Source of the DNA: Pseudomonas akapageensis
GTDB lineage: Bacteria > Pseudomonadota > Gammaproteobacteria > Pseudomonadales > Pseudomonadaceae
Length of the DNA: 64,000 bases
Assembly (NCBI RefSeq): GCF_011355085.1
Contig: NZ_VXCP01000040.1
Location: 1-64,000 of the forward strand
Reading direction: 5' to 3'
The notes beneath the pieces were generated by a model. It was not told the origin of the DNA and searched no databases. It worked only from the letters and a program-made list of their open reading frames with translations. The translations under genes were made by a program, and so were the position numbers. Numbering within the stretch: position 1 is the stretch's first letter; each line of letters opens with the position of its first letter. Shown here piece after piece: positions 16,350 through 24,598 of this stretch.

Positions 16350-18956
16350 TTAATTGCTTTTAAGATATCTAGCTCTTTGGCGTCCGGGTTCGTATTGACT
16401 AATTGCAGGGGTGTTTTCAATATATGAGATCAGTTCTGTCTTGCTATTGCGCATCCCGGCTTTCATTGGGTTGCCACCCAAAGTAAATCCTTGATAAACA
16501 AAATCGACCAGTACATCTTGGATGTGGGGGTTTAGATTTTCCCATTCCGCCCGTTCGGCCTCAGACGAGGTCCATTTGTTATAGTTTGAAATAGCCCTTT
16601 TAATGTAGTCGGGATAGATGGCGTTGAATAGTGATATTTGTTGGTCTTTGGTTATTTCGCCAATTGATATTTTGTGTTGTCTTACAAAGTCTCTCGCGGC
16701 CAGTCCTTTTAAGCCGTGAGCCAACGATATCTGTCTGGCTTTTTTATCATCTATTCCTGCTGTTGTCATATGGGCGTGTACTTCGCTTTGCGTCCGATTT
16801 CCCATGTCGTACCCTCGCCCCAACGTTACTCCAGACAAGTCATTCCCTGGCCAATGGATGACTCTGCTGTAGTGCGTTGAGCTTGGATTATCATTGCCTT
16901 CTGCATCGAAGGTTATCTTGCCTGCAAGGATTTTTATTTCTTGCAGCGATTTGAAATTCCCTACAATCCCAACCGGGTGAAAGTGATACACCTTCCCGTA
17001 CCCCGGCAGCCCAACCCTCACCGCCACCTCATCCCACCAACTCAATTGCTTGAGCCGCTCCTTCTCCGCGAACCAGTTCAGGTTTGGCGTCGAACCGCTA
17101 TGTCCGAGTATTTCATCCAGCGCGTCCCACTTCTGTGCGCGGTAATACCACTCGCTTTCGGCGCGGATGATCAACTGCGCGATCGACTGGGCACGAGCAG
17201 GCAATTTGAGGGCGGCCTGCAATTCCTTGGCGGTCATCTGGCTATCGCGGTTGTGACCAATGATCTCGAGTAATCGCTGCTTGATCGGCCCCTGATCCCC
17301 TTCGTCGGCCATGCGGCCAAAGCGTTCAAGCTCCTCGTCGTTGAAGGCTTTGGCGGCCCGCTTGAAAGAGGCCAGCATTTGTCGGGGCAGGTCGAAGTGG
17401 TAGATGATGTCGTGGCCCTCCCACGACCAGGGGCTGACCCAAGCGGTAACGCCCACTTCTTCACGCACCCAGCCATCGATCAGCTTGTGGTCGGCGTCAT
17501 GCAGCAACCCGTCGAGGCGGTACCAGTTATAGGCTTTGCGGTCACTCGCGGCGGGCTCTGTGATTTTTCTATCGGCAGACAGCCCATCGAGCAGGCTCTT
17601 GGGGACCAACAGGTCGGCGTCGCTCGAGGTATTGCTCCCGTAGAAATTCGGCGGCCGCTTAGCGCTGAAGTGCTCTTGATGCGCCGCCACCACCGTGCCC
17701 TTGGCCAGTTTCAGCCAGGTCTTGCTGCTGGCTGGCAGACGCTGGGCCCAGGCGCGACTGGCCTCAATAAACGGTTCCACCTCACCGCCGCTGAACACCT
17801 CCAGGTGCAGTTTCTTTTCCGGGGCCGCATGACTGTCCTGGTACAGGCCGATGTGACCGATCAGGTCGCCAGCCTTGATTGGGACGGGCTGGTCGAGTAC
17901 GACCACGCGATCATGGGCCAGGGGTTCCAACCCGCCTTGCAGCGACTTGTAGTGCACGTACTGGTTGACCCGCTCCAGCTTGCGGAAGTCGCCGTCACCG
18001 CTGATCGTCACCTCCGTGCCTTTTGGCAGTTCTCCAATCCTGTCGCTATCAAGCTTCGCTTCGGCGCGCACGTATAGCGCGCCCTCCTTGGTGGCGACGC
18101 GGTACTGACCTGCCTCGATGGGTTCCAGCAGGCTGAAGGCAACGTAGCCACGCAATGAGCAATCGGCGCTGATCAGGTTGGTCGGCCCGAGGCTGTTCTC
18201 CAGCTTGCGGTAATCACCTTCACCGCTGACGGTCACCTGCGCCCCCCGGGGCAGGAGGTCGAGGACCTGGCCCTGCCACGCCTTGTTGCGCACGTTCAGG
18301 CCGGGTTGATTGGGATAGCGAGGGTGGAAGTCGTTGACCGTTTCCTTGACTCGGCGAGTCGCGCCCTCGGGCCAGAAGGCCGGGCGGGCCAGGGGCGTGT
18401 CACTCTGGTAAACCGCCCAGTCCTGCAGGTGCAAGTACAGGCTGAAGAATGTAAGGCTGGGCGGCGTGTCCGCGCTGCCTTCGAGCTTCGGTGCCTGCAG
18501 GCGGTGCCGCACCAGCACGAAATTGCGCGAGAAGGGTCGCAGTGTCGGCAGCTTGTTGACGATGTAGGACGTGGTCGGCGAGTGCTGGTCGATGCGGTAG
18601 GCGACCACTTCTCCGTCGGCCAGGCAATGCACGCTTACCTCGCCGTCGCTGGATTGATCCAGGGTGCCGTCGTCGAAATGCACGCCGCCGTGCCAGAGGC
18701 CGTTGACTCCCAGCGGGTAGAAGCCCGCTTTTGCGTTGGCCAAGTGGGTCAGCTGTCGCAGCGGGTCGCGCGTGTCCTTGAAAGGGTGGCTCCAGTTCTG
18801 TACCGGTGGCAGTGCGTCGGTGCTGGACTCGGCGGGCAAGGCTGAGTGAACGGGGCCGGTGTCCAGAGTTGGCAGGATCGGGGGGTGATGTACGTTGAAG
18901 CGAGCGTCGCGTTCGTGCTGGGGGATGCCAAACAGCCATCTGAGTAAGCTAGCCAT
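16350..18956 (-). CDS. Peptidoglycan-degrading effector candidate: M23-like and SH3 domains with C-terminal pesticin-like lysozyme domain
   Basis: The 868-residue protein has no signal peptide, as expected of a type VI secretion cargo. The start is the ATG giving MASLLRWLFGIP, preceded by AAGGAAC. Residues about 75-190 resemble an M23/LytM fold (LWHGGVHFDDG, ADGEVVAYR, SLYLHLQDW), possibly degenerate. Two SH3-like repeats follow, each with the V(T)(V/I)SG(E/D)GD(Y/F)RKLE signature. The C-terminal domain from about 690 has SGVTLGRGYDMGNRT and resembles pesticin/T4-type muramidases. GC drops sharply in the last 600 bases, so the toxic tip may be a swapped module. The LprI gene follows at once. 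No secretion genes are in the window, so the export route is inferred. Confidence 0.7.
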   Translation of the reverse strand: MASLLRWLFGIPQHERDARFNVHHPPILPTLDTGPVHSALPAESSTDALPPVQNWSHPFKDTRDPLRQLTHLANAKAGFYPLGVNGLWHGGVHFDDGTLDQSSDGEVSVHCLADGEVVAYRIDQHSPTTSYIVNKLPTLRPFSRNFVLVRHRLQAPKLEGSADTPPSLTFFSLYLHLQDWAVYQSDTPLARPAFWPEGATRRVKETVNDFHPRYPNQPGLNVRNKAWQGQVLDLLPRGAQVTVSGEGDYRKLENSLGPTNLISADCSLRGYVAFSLLEPIEAGQYRVATKEGALYVRAEAKLDSDRIGELPKGTEVTISGDGDFRKLERVNQYVHYKSLQGGLEPLAHDRVVVLDQPVPIKAGDLIGHIGLYQDSHAAPEKKLHLEVFSGGEVEPFIEASRAWAQRLPASSKTWLKLAKGTVVAAHQEHFSAKRPPNFYGSNTSSDADLLVPKSLLDGLSADRKITEPAASDRKAYNWYRLDGLLHDADHKLIDGWVREEVGVTAWVSPWSWEGHDIIYHFDLPRQMLASFKRAAKAFNDEELERFGRMADEGDQGPIKQRLLEIIGHNRDSQMTAKELQAALKLPARAQSIAQLIIRAESEWYYRAQKWDALDEILGHSGSTPNLNWFAEKERLKQLSWWDEVAVRVGLPGYGKVYHFHPVGIVGNFKSLQEIKILAGKITFDAEGNDNPSSTHYSRVIHWPGNDLSGVTLGRGYDMGNRTQSEVHAHMTTAGIDDKKARQISLAHGLKGLAARDFVRQHKISIGEITKDQQISLFNAIYPDYIKRAISNYNKWTSSEAERAEWENLNPHIQDVLVDFVYQGFTLGGNPMKAGMRNSKTELISYIENTPAISQYEPGRQRARYLKSN

Positions 18957-19063
18957 GGGGGGGTTGTTCCTTGCAAAGGGATCAGCCAGAGATCTCCGTG
19001 CGCCCCTGGGATTCGGTTTCATGCTCGGTGAATAGAAGGTTGTTAGGCTAGGGCGCCCTTGAA

Positions 19064-19146
19064 TCGTGGGCAGCCAGTGTGCAGAGAAAGCGCCGCAAGG
19101 GCACCCCAGCACCATGCATTTGGGAAATGGACTACACGATATTCAG
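19064..19146. repeat. Detached copy of the 83-bp osmC upstream flank
   Basis: This 83-bp block (from TCGTGGGCAGCCAGTGTG to ATATTCAG) aligns without gaps to 20716-20798, which lies directly upstream of osmC copy 2. Upstream of osmC copy 1 the block is missing, and it appears here 4.07 kb away instead. This is what an insertion between osmC copy 1 and its upstream flank would leave. Confidence 0.7.
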
Positions 19147-19360
19147 ATGACCAGCCGGAAGGGCTGCACAAGCGGCTAAACATCATCGGTGTTGGGCAGA
19201 TCGTCGTCCAGGGTATGACTATGCCGCACTACTCAGAAAGCTACCTCAGATAGAAGAGCTTATCCGCGCTGTCGAAAACAGCGTGAACGCCGAGATCGCT
19301 GGGTACGAGGCGAACCCTGACTTATTAAATGATGCTCTTCAGATAGCCACCCCGCGCTGA
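19147..19360 (+). pseudogene. Possible frameshifted C-terminal gene fragment
   Basis: One frame reads DQPEGLHKRLNIIGVGQIVV up to about 19212. The next frame then reads YDYAALLRKLPQIEELIRAV and continues to a stop at 19358-19360. Both parts look like normal protein and join sensibly if one base is lost or gained. No start codon or recognisable family is seen. Its end overlaps the end of the convergent gene at 19339. It may be debris of a longer gene. Confidence 0.3.
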
Positions 19361-20079
19361 CTCACTTCAACGACCTCATTGAAGCAAGTCTTATAGATGA
19401 GAATCCGCTCGAAAGGGGTTTGCCCGATGTTCTCATCTGCGGGCCAGTGAATGCTCTGATCCTGTGCCTGGTCCCAAAAATCGACAATGAGCAATAACCA
19501 GTAGGCCCCACACGGCTCATACGCCTGAATCTTCTGGGTCTTCTGCGCAACCAGTTCTTTTACTCGTGTAACTAACAAAGCCGGAACGTCGTAGCTCTGC
19601 ACGGGTCCCCATGTACTGTTCGGATATTCTTTTCCATCGTGATAGAGCCAGCTTAACTCTGGCGTGTCTTCGAGTGGGCTATGGCTCTGATGCCCATTTC
19701 GTAGAGATGAAATTTCCAAAGCATATGAGGCGAGGTCATTCGCAATTTTCGTCATGTGCTTTTTCCGCATAATCGGATATTGCGGATCAAAGCTTATGCC
19801 GAGCGCAATCTTGCGGCCGCCACGCGACAGGTATATCCGTTCGGCCAGCTCAATAATTGTGATCCGCTTTACGATTTGCTGCTGTTCGCTCTGATTGAGC
19901 TGGCCGTCTATTTTGTAGAGGCGCGCGATCTCCACGCCAAGCATACGAGGCTGTCCTTCTCCGTGGATGAGTACATCCGGTTTGTCATCGTGTTCAATCT
20001 CCCCAGTTGGAAGAGCGTAGTGTTGACGGAATGAGTCAAAATAGGTCTTTTCGATTTTCTGGTTTCTGGTGGAGTGCAT
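19339..20079 (-). CDS. Hypothetical protein, possible PD-(D/E)XK nuclease-like
   Basis: I do not recognise a named family for this 246-residue protein. Near the N terminus it has DDKPDVLIHGEGQPRMLGVEIARLYK, which resembles the Asp...Glu-X-(Lys/Thr) core of PD-(D/E)XK nuclease-like folds, but the final Lys is not in a canonical position. No signal peptide or membrane segment is seen. It sits inside the osmC-flanked island, between the detached 83-bp repeat and osmC copy 2, on the same strand as both. A role in defence or mobile-element biology is only a guess. Confidence 0.6.
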   Translation of the reverse strand: MHSTRNQKIEKTYFDSFRQHYALPTGEIEHDDKPDVLIHGEGQPRMLGVEIARLYKIDGQLNQSEQQQIVKRITIIELAERIYLSRGGRKIALGISFDPQYPIMRKKHMTKIANDLASYALEISSLRNGHQSHSPLEDTPELSWLYHDGKEYPNSTWGPVQSYDVPALLVTRVKELVAQKTQKIQAYEPCGAYWLLLIVDFWDQAQDQSIHWPADENIGQTPFERILIYKTCFNEVVEVSQRGVAI

Positions 20080-20224
20080 AGAACCCGCCTCATCACTGAC
20101 ATGTTTGCTCAGTGTAGGCCCGGTGAAGATGGTGTTGCGACTCTGGTCAGTCGAAGAGATCGCCTTCGAGAATCTGGCGGAAAAATCTGCGCCTTGAAGG
20201 TTGCGGGGGAGCCGAGCCTATGCT

Positions 20225-20704
20225 CTTAAGCGATCACCGGTTCGCAACGAATCGGAAAGTTGACGGAGTTGGCCAGGAAGCATTCGTGATGTGCTTCTTC
20301 GTGCAAGCGAACCGCAAGGGCCTTATCCGACTCCTTGGACAGCTCAATCACGGGGCGAAGAACGATTTCTGTGAAGTGGCCCTTGCGTGTGGGATGGGTG
20401 TCGATCATGCGGCCGATTGGTGCATCGACATAGCTGAGCACAGTGATTTTGTTCACCGCGCATAGATGCAGGTACCACAGCTTGTGACAAGCCGAGACGG
20501 AAGCGACGAGGAAGTCTTCCGGATTCCATTTTTTCGGATCGCCCAGGAACGCCGGGTCCGATGAGCACTCGATGGCTGGCTTGCCGCTGGCCTCGACGAG
20601 GAAATCTCGTCGATAGTCCTGATAGCCAGACGTGCCCGTACCGGTGTTGCCTTGCCAGGAGACTTTTACTTCATAGGTGTGTTCGGTCATGGTTGATCCT
20701 TGAT
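20225..20704. repeat. Direct repeat copy 2 (osmC-like unit)
   Basis: This is the second copy of the 480-bp unit at 14519-14998, in the same orientation. It is continuous with its upstream flank (83-bp block at 20716-20798), so this copy looks intact. Confidence 0.85.
20226..20690 (-). CDS. OsmC/Ohr-family peroxide-reducing protein, copy 2
   Basis: This 154-residue OsmC-family protein is almost identical to copy 1. The visible protein differences are near the N terminus (EVKVSWQG instead of EVTVTWQG) and at the last residue (Ala instead of Val). Both family Cys (SVSACH and HHECF) are kept. I chose the ATG giving MTEHTYEV, because it matches copy 1; a longer frame upstream reads through the noncoding flank. 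The intact upstream flank suggests that this copy keeps the native promoter. Confidence 0.88.
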   Translation of the reverse strand: MTEHTYEVKVSWQGNTGTGTSGYQDYRRDFLVEASGKPAIECSSDPAFLGDPKKWNPEDFLVASVSACHKLWYLHLCAVNKITVLSYVDAPIGRMIDTHPTRKGHFTEIVLRPVIELSKESDKALAVRLHEEAHHECFLANSVNFPIRCEPVIA

Positions 20705-20715
20705 CGGAAGTTCTG

Positions 20716-20798
20716 TCGTGGGCAGCCAGTGTGAAGGGAAGGTGCCACAAGGGCACCCCGGAGCTGCATATTTGGGAAAAGGACTATGCGATTTTCAG
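20716..20798. repeat. 83-bp osmC upstream flank, intact position
   Basis: This block directly precedes osmC copy 2 and is repeated, diverged but ungapped, at 19064-19146. It probably contains the osmC promoter. See the split-repeat finding. Confidence 0.7.
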
Positions 20799-20841
20799 AA
20801 TGGCACGGACGTTCGCGGATCTGCGGCAGGCGTGGACCCCT

Positions 20842-20941
20842 GTAGCCGCTGCCGGAGGCTGCGCTGGGCCGTAAGGCCCCCGGCGATCTTGAGAACCTGC
20901 GCCCGCTTCGCGCGCGAGCGCAGCCTGGCGGCAGCGGCTAC
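20842..20941. repeat. REP-like inverted repeat, GTAGCCGCTGCC family
   Basis: Arms TGTAGCCGCTGCCGGAGGCTGCGC and GCGCAGCCTGGCGGCAGCGGCTAC face each other across about 50 bases. The same family occurs at 24501-24574, where the arms are arranged the other way round. The element lies between osmC copy 2 and the LysR gene. Confidence 0.7.
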
Positions 20942-20978
20942 GCCGACCGTGGTGCCGGTCCTTTCTTCGTGCAGTCAC

Positions 20979-21926
20979 TCAGTCCGCAAACCGGACAACA
21001 CGCGTTTCGCCCAGCAACAATGGGCCATTGAGCTCGGTCACCTCCCTGATGTAATCCCACAACAAGGTAATCCGCTTGAGCTTGCGCAGATCCTCCCGGC
21101 AGTACATCCAGAATTGCCGGGTGATATCCACTTCATCCGGCAGCACCGGAATCAGGTTCGGGTCCTGCGCGGCGAGAAAGCACGGCAGGATCGCCAGTCC
21201 AAGCCCCTGCTGCGCGGCGGTGTACTGGGCGATGACGCTGGTGCTGCGCAGGCTGGCGCTGGCGGCCGGCAACAGGTTGGCCAGGTACAGCAGCTCGGAG
21301 CTGAATGCCAGGTCATCGACGTAGCTGATGAACTGATGCCGGGCCAGGTCCGACGCCTTGGTGATCGGCTCGTGGCGGTCCAGGTACTGCTGGGTGGCGT
21401 AGAGCTTCAGGCGGTAGTCGCACAGCTTGCAGCACACATAAGGGCCGTGTTCCGGCCGTTCCAGGGCAATCACGATATCGGCTTCGCGCTTGGACAGGCT
21501 GATGAAGTGCGGCAGCGGCAGGATATCCACCGAGATCGCCGGGTAGGTGTCGACGAAGTGGCTCAGCTGCGGGGTGATGAAAAAGCTGCCGAAGCCTTCG
21601 GTGCAGCCCATGCGCACGTGTCCGGACAGGGCCACGCCCGAGCCTGAAACCTGTTCGCAGGCCATGTGCAGGGTGCTTTCGATCGACTCGGCGGAGCTCA
21701 GCAGGCGCTGACCTTCGGCCGTCAGGATAAAGCCATTGGTACGCGACTTTTCGAACAGCAAGGTACCCAGCGACAACTCCAGCGAACTGATCCGTCGCGA
21801 CACTGTGGTGTAGTCGACACCCAGGCGTTTGGCAGCGCTGCTGGCCTTGCGGGTGCGGGCCACTTCCAGGAAAAACTTCAGGTCATCCCAGTTCAGCGAG
21901 CCCAAAGACGTGATGTTTTTTTGCAT
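20979..21926 (-). CDS. LysR-family transcriptional regulator, divergent from mmsAB
   Basis: This 315-residue LysR regulator has an N-terminal winged helix-turn-helix (LNWDDLKFFLEVARTRKASS, then AAKRLGVDYTTVSRRISSLE at residues about 10-60) and a C-terminal ligand-binding domain. The start is the ATG giving MQKNITSLG; the frame upstream runs into the mmsA leader and is unlikely. It is divergent from mmsA, with 123 bp between the start codons. It therefore probably controls mmsAB in response to a valine-catabolism or related intermediate. In P. aeruginosa the mmsAB regulator MmsR is an AraC protein, so this is a different arrangement. Confidence 0.85.
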   Translation of the reverse strand: MQKNITSLGSLNWDDLKFFLEVARTRKASSAAKRLGVDYTTVSRRISSLELSLGTLLFEKSRTNGFILTAEGQRLLSSAESIESTLHMACEQVSGSGVALSGHVRMGCTEGFGSFFITPQLSHFVDTYPAISVDILPLPHFISLSKREADIVIALERPEHGPYVCCKLCDYRLKLYATQQYLDRHEPITKASDLARHQFISYVDDLAFSSELLYLANLLPAASASLRSTSVIAQYTAAQQGLGLAILPCFLAAQDPNLIPVLPDEVDITRQFWMYCREDLRKLKRITLLWDYIREVTELNGPLLLGETRVVRFAD

Positions 21927-22049
21927 GTTGGACCGGATTTTATGTGCGTACTTATTAGATGTTTGCACATCTATACTCCAAAACAGACACATGACCAAGC
22001 ACTCACCCCAGTGCTCGATATCTCCACAAAAATAACCAGGAGAACTTTC

Positions 22050-23573
22050 ATGAACGCGTCCCTCCAAGCCGGCCAGAAGGTCGAACACGTCAAACTGCTG
22101 ATCGACGGCCAGTGGGTCGAGTCAAAGACCAGTGAATGGCGTGACATCGTCAACCCGGCGACTCAGGAAGTCCTGGCGAAAGTTCCGTTCGCCACCGACG
22201 AAGAAGTCGAGGCAGCGATTGCCGCCGCCCAGCGCGCTTTCAAAACCTGGCGCGACACGCCGATCGGCGCGCGCATGCGCATCATGCTCAAATTGCAGGC
22301 ACTGATTCGCGAGCACTCCAAGCGTATCGCAATGACCCTCAGCGCCGAGCAGGGCAAGACCATCGCCGATGCCGAAGGTGACATCTTCCGTGGCCTGGAA
22401 GTGGTCGAGCACGCCTGTTCGATCGGCACCCTGCAGGTCGGCGAGTTCGCCGAGAACGTTGCCGGCGGTGTCGACACTTACACCTTGCGCCAGCCGATTG
22501 GTGTCTGCGCGGGCATCACCCCGTTCAACTTCCCGGCCATGATCCCGTTGTGGATGTTCCCGATGGCCATCGTCTGCGGCAATACCTTCGTGCTCAAGCC
22601 TTCGGAGCAGGATCCGCTGTCGACCATGATGCTGGTTGAGCTGGCGCTGGAAGCCGGTATCCCGGCCGGCGTACTCAACGTTGTGCATGGCGGCAAGGAT
22701 GTGGTCGATGCGCTGTGCACCCACCCGGACATCAAGGCGGTGTCTTTCGTCGGTTCGACTGAAGTCGGCACCCACGTCTACAACCTGGCCGGCAAGCACG
22801 GCAAGCGAGTACAGTCGATGATGGGCGCGAAGAACCACGCCGTGGTGCTGCCCGATGCCAATCGCGAGCAAACCCTCAATGCACTGGTCGGCGCGGGCTT
22901 CGGCGCGGCCGGTCAGCGCTGCATGGCCACCTCGGTGGCAGTGCTGGTGGGCGGGGCGCGCAAATGGCTGCCCGAACTCAAGACCCTGGCTGAAAAACTC
23001 AAGGTCAACGCCGGTAGCGAACCCGGCACTGACGTCGGCCCGGTCATCTCCAAGCGGGCCAAGGAACGCATCCTCAGCCTGATCGAAACTGGTGTGAAGC
23101 AAGGCGCCAAGCTGGAACTCGATGGTCGTGGAGTCACGGTTCCTGGCTACGAGGAAGGCAACTTCATCGGGCCGACCCTGTTCTCCGGCGTCAAAACCGA
23201 CATGGACATCTACACCAAGGAAATCTTCGGTCCGGTATTGGTGGTGCTGGAAGTCGACACCCTCGACGAAGCCATTGCCCTGGTCAACCGCAACCCCTTC
23301 GGCAATGGCGTCGGCCTGTTTACCCAGAGCGGTGCGGCGGCGCGCAAGTTCCAGAACGAGATCGATGTGGGCCAGGTCGGTATCAACATTCCGATTCCGG
23401 TACCGGTTCCGTTCTTCAGCTTCACCGGTTCCCGTGGTTCCAAGCTCGGCGACCTGGGCCCGTACGGCAAGCAAGTGGTGCAGTTCTACACTCAGACCAA
23501 GACCGTCACCAGCCGCTGGTTCGACGATGACAGTGTCAACGACGGTGTGAACACCACCATCCACCTGCGTTAA
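22050..23573 (+). CDS. mmsA: CoA-acylating methylmalonate-semialdehyde dehydrogenase
   Basis: MmsA oxidises (methyl)malonate semialdehyde to propionyl- or acetyl-CoA in valine and inositol or beta-alanine catabolism. The 507-residue protein has the aldehyde dehydrogenase fold: NAD-binding TPFNFPAMIPLWMFP, glycine motif FVGSTEVGTHVY and catalytic Cys in GQRCMATSVAV, all in the MmsA form. The chosen ATG has a good site (AGGAG, 9 bases upstream); a longer open frame upstream is antisense to the LysR gene. mmsB follows after 11 bp, so they form an operon. Confidence 0.92.
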   Translation: MNASLQAGQKVEHVKLLIDGQWVESKTSEWRDIVNPATQEVLAKVPFATDEEVEAAIAAAQRAFKTWRDTPIGARMRIMLKLQALIREHSKRIAMTLSAEQGKTIADAEGDIFRGLEVVEHACSIGTLQVGEFAENVAGGVDTYTLRQPIGVCAGITPFNFPAMIPLWMFPMAIVCGNTFVLKPSEQDPLSTMMLVELALEAGIPAGVLNVVHGGKDVVDALCTHPDIKAVSFVGSTEVGTHVYNLAGKHGKRVQSMMGAKNHAVVLPDANREQTLNALVGAGFGAAGQRCMATSVAVLVGGARKWLPELKTLAEKLKVNAGSEPGTDVGPVISKRAKERILSLIETGVKQGAKLELDGRGVTVPGYEEGNFIGPTLFSGVKTDMDIYTKEIFGPVLVVLEVDTLDEAIALVNRNPFGNGVGLFTQSGAAARKFQNEIDVGQVGINIPIPVPVPFFSFTGSRGSKLGDLGPYGKQVVQFYTQTKTVTSRWFDDDSVNDGVNTTIHLR

Positions 23574-23584
23574 GGAGAACGAGC

Positions 23585-24472
23585 ATGCGTATCGCATTTA
23601 TCGGCTTGGGCAACATGGGCGCACCGATGGCGCGCAACCTGATCAAGGCCGGGCATCAGTTGAATGTGTTCGACCTGAACACAACGGTGCTGGCCGAGTT
23701 CAAGGAGTTGGGTTGCACCGTCAGCGCCTCGCCGCGCGAGGCTGCGCGGGACGGCGAGCTGGTGATCACCATGCTGCCGGCTGCGGCCCATGTGCGCAGC
23801 GTTTACCTGAACGAAGACGGTGTACTGGCCGGGATTCGGGCCGGTACCCCGGCAGTCGAGTGCAGCACCATCGACCCGCAGACCGCCCAGCAAATTTCGG
23901 CTGCGGCGGCCAAGCAGGGCGTAGCACTGGCCGATGCACCGGTTTCCGGCGGTACCGGCGGGGCTGCGGCCGGCACGCTGACCTTCATGGTTGGCGCAAC
24001 CGACGAATTGTTCGCGCAATTGCAACCGGTGCTGGGGCAAATGGGCCGCAATATCGTGCACTGCGGCGCTGTCGGCACCGGGCAGATCGCCAAGATCTGC
24101 AACAACCTGCTGCTGGGCATCTCGATGATCGGCGTGTCCGAGGCCATGGCCCTGGGCGCAGCCCTGGGGATCGACACCAAGGTCCTGGCGGGCGTTATCA
24201 ACAGCTCCACCGGACGTTGCTGGAGTTCGGACACCTACAACCCCTGGCCGGGCATTATCGAAACGGCGCCTGCTTCGCGTGGTTATACCGGTGGGTTTGG
24301 TGCGGAATTGATGCTCAAGGATCTGGGGCTTGCGACCGAGGCCGCGCGCCAGGCGCATCAGCCGGTGATCCTGGGGGCGGTGGCGCAGCAGTTGTATCAG
24401 GCGATGAGCTTGCGCGGGGAGGGGGGCAAGGACTTCTCGGCTATTGTTGAGGCGTATCGCAAGCCGGAGTAA
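23585..24472 (+). CDS. mmsB: 3-hydroxyisobutyrate dehydrogenase
   Basis: MmsB oxidises 3-hydroxyisobutyrate to methylmalonate semialdehyde with NAD+, feeding MmsA. The 295-residue protein starts with the Rossmann signature IAFIGLGNMGAPMARNLIKA. It carries the family substrate motif DAPVSGGTGGAAAGTLTFMVG near residue 120 and the catalytic Lys in GTGQIAKICNNLLLG near 170. The start is preceded by AAGGAGAACGAG. It is the second gene of mmsAB. Confidence 0.93.
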   Translation: MRIAFIGLGNMGAPMARNLIKAGHQLNVFDLNTTVLAEFKELGCTVSASPREAARDGELVITMLPAAAHVRSVYLNEDGVLAGIRAGTPAVECSTIDPQTAQQISAAAAKQGVALADAPVSGGTGGAAAGTLTFMVGATDELFAQLQPVLGQMGRNIVHCGAVGTGQIAKICNNLLLGISMIGVSEAMALGAALGIDTKVLAGVINSSTGRCWSSDTYNPWPGIIETAPASRGYTGGFGAELMLKDLGLATEAARQAHQPVILGAVAQQLYQAMSLRGEGGKDFSAIVEAYRKPE

Positions 24473-24500
24473 TCGGGGCTTTTGGAGGTCCTGCGGACCT

Positions 24501-24574
24501 CAGCGCAGCCTGCGGCAGCGGCTACAAATGTTCGGCATACCGCAATCGGTGTAGCCGCTGCCGCCAGGCTGCGC
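24501..24574. repeat. REP-like inverted repeat, GTAGCCGCTGCC family
   Basis: Arms GCGCAGCCTGCGGCAGCGGCTAC (24503-24525) and GTAGCCGCTGCCGCCAGGCTGCGC (24550-24573). It lies between the convergent mmsB and cupin genes. A further perfect stem, AAGGCCC GAA GGGCCTT at 24576-24592, may act as a bidirectional terminator. Confidence 0.7.
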
Positions 24575-24598
24575 CAAGGCCCGAAGGGCCTTCAGATA

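Noticed and set aside
14519..20704. Osmc-flanked region as a classical composite transposon or integrative element
   Set aside because: No transposase, integrase, terminal inverted repeat or tRNA-end duplication was seen; the flanking repeats are ordinary genes.
24486..24502. GAGGTCC-TGC-GGACCTC hairpin after mmsB as a steroid-type operator (contains GGACC)
   Set aside because: The half-sites lack TAGTCC/GGACGATG and the 4-bp spacer, and it follows rather than precedes a gene. It is a simple stem.
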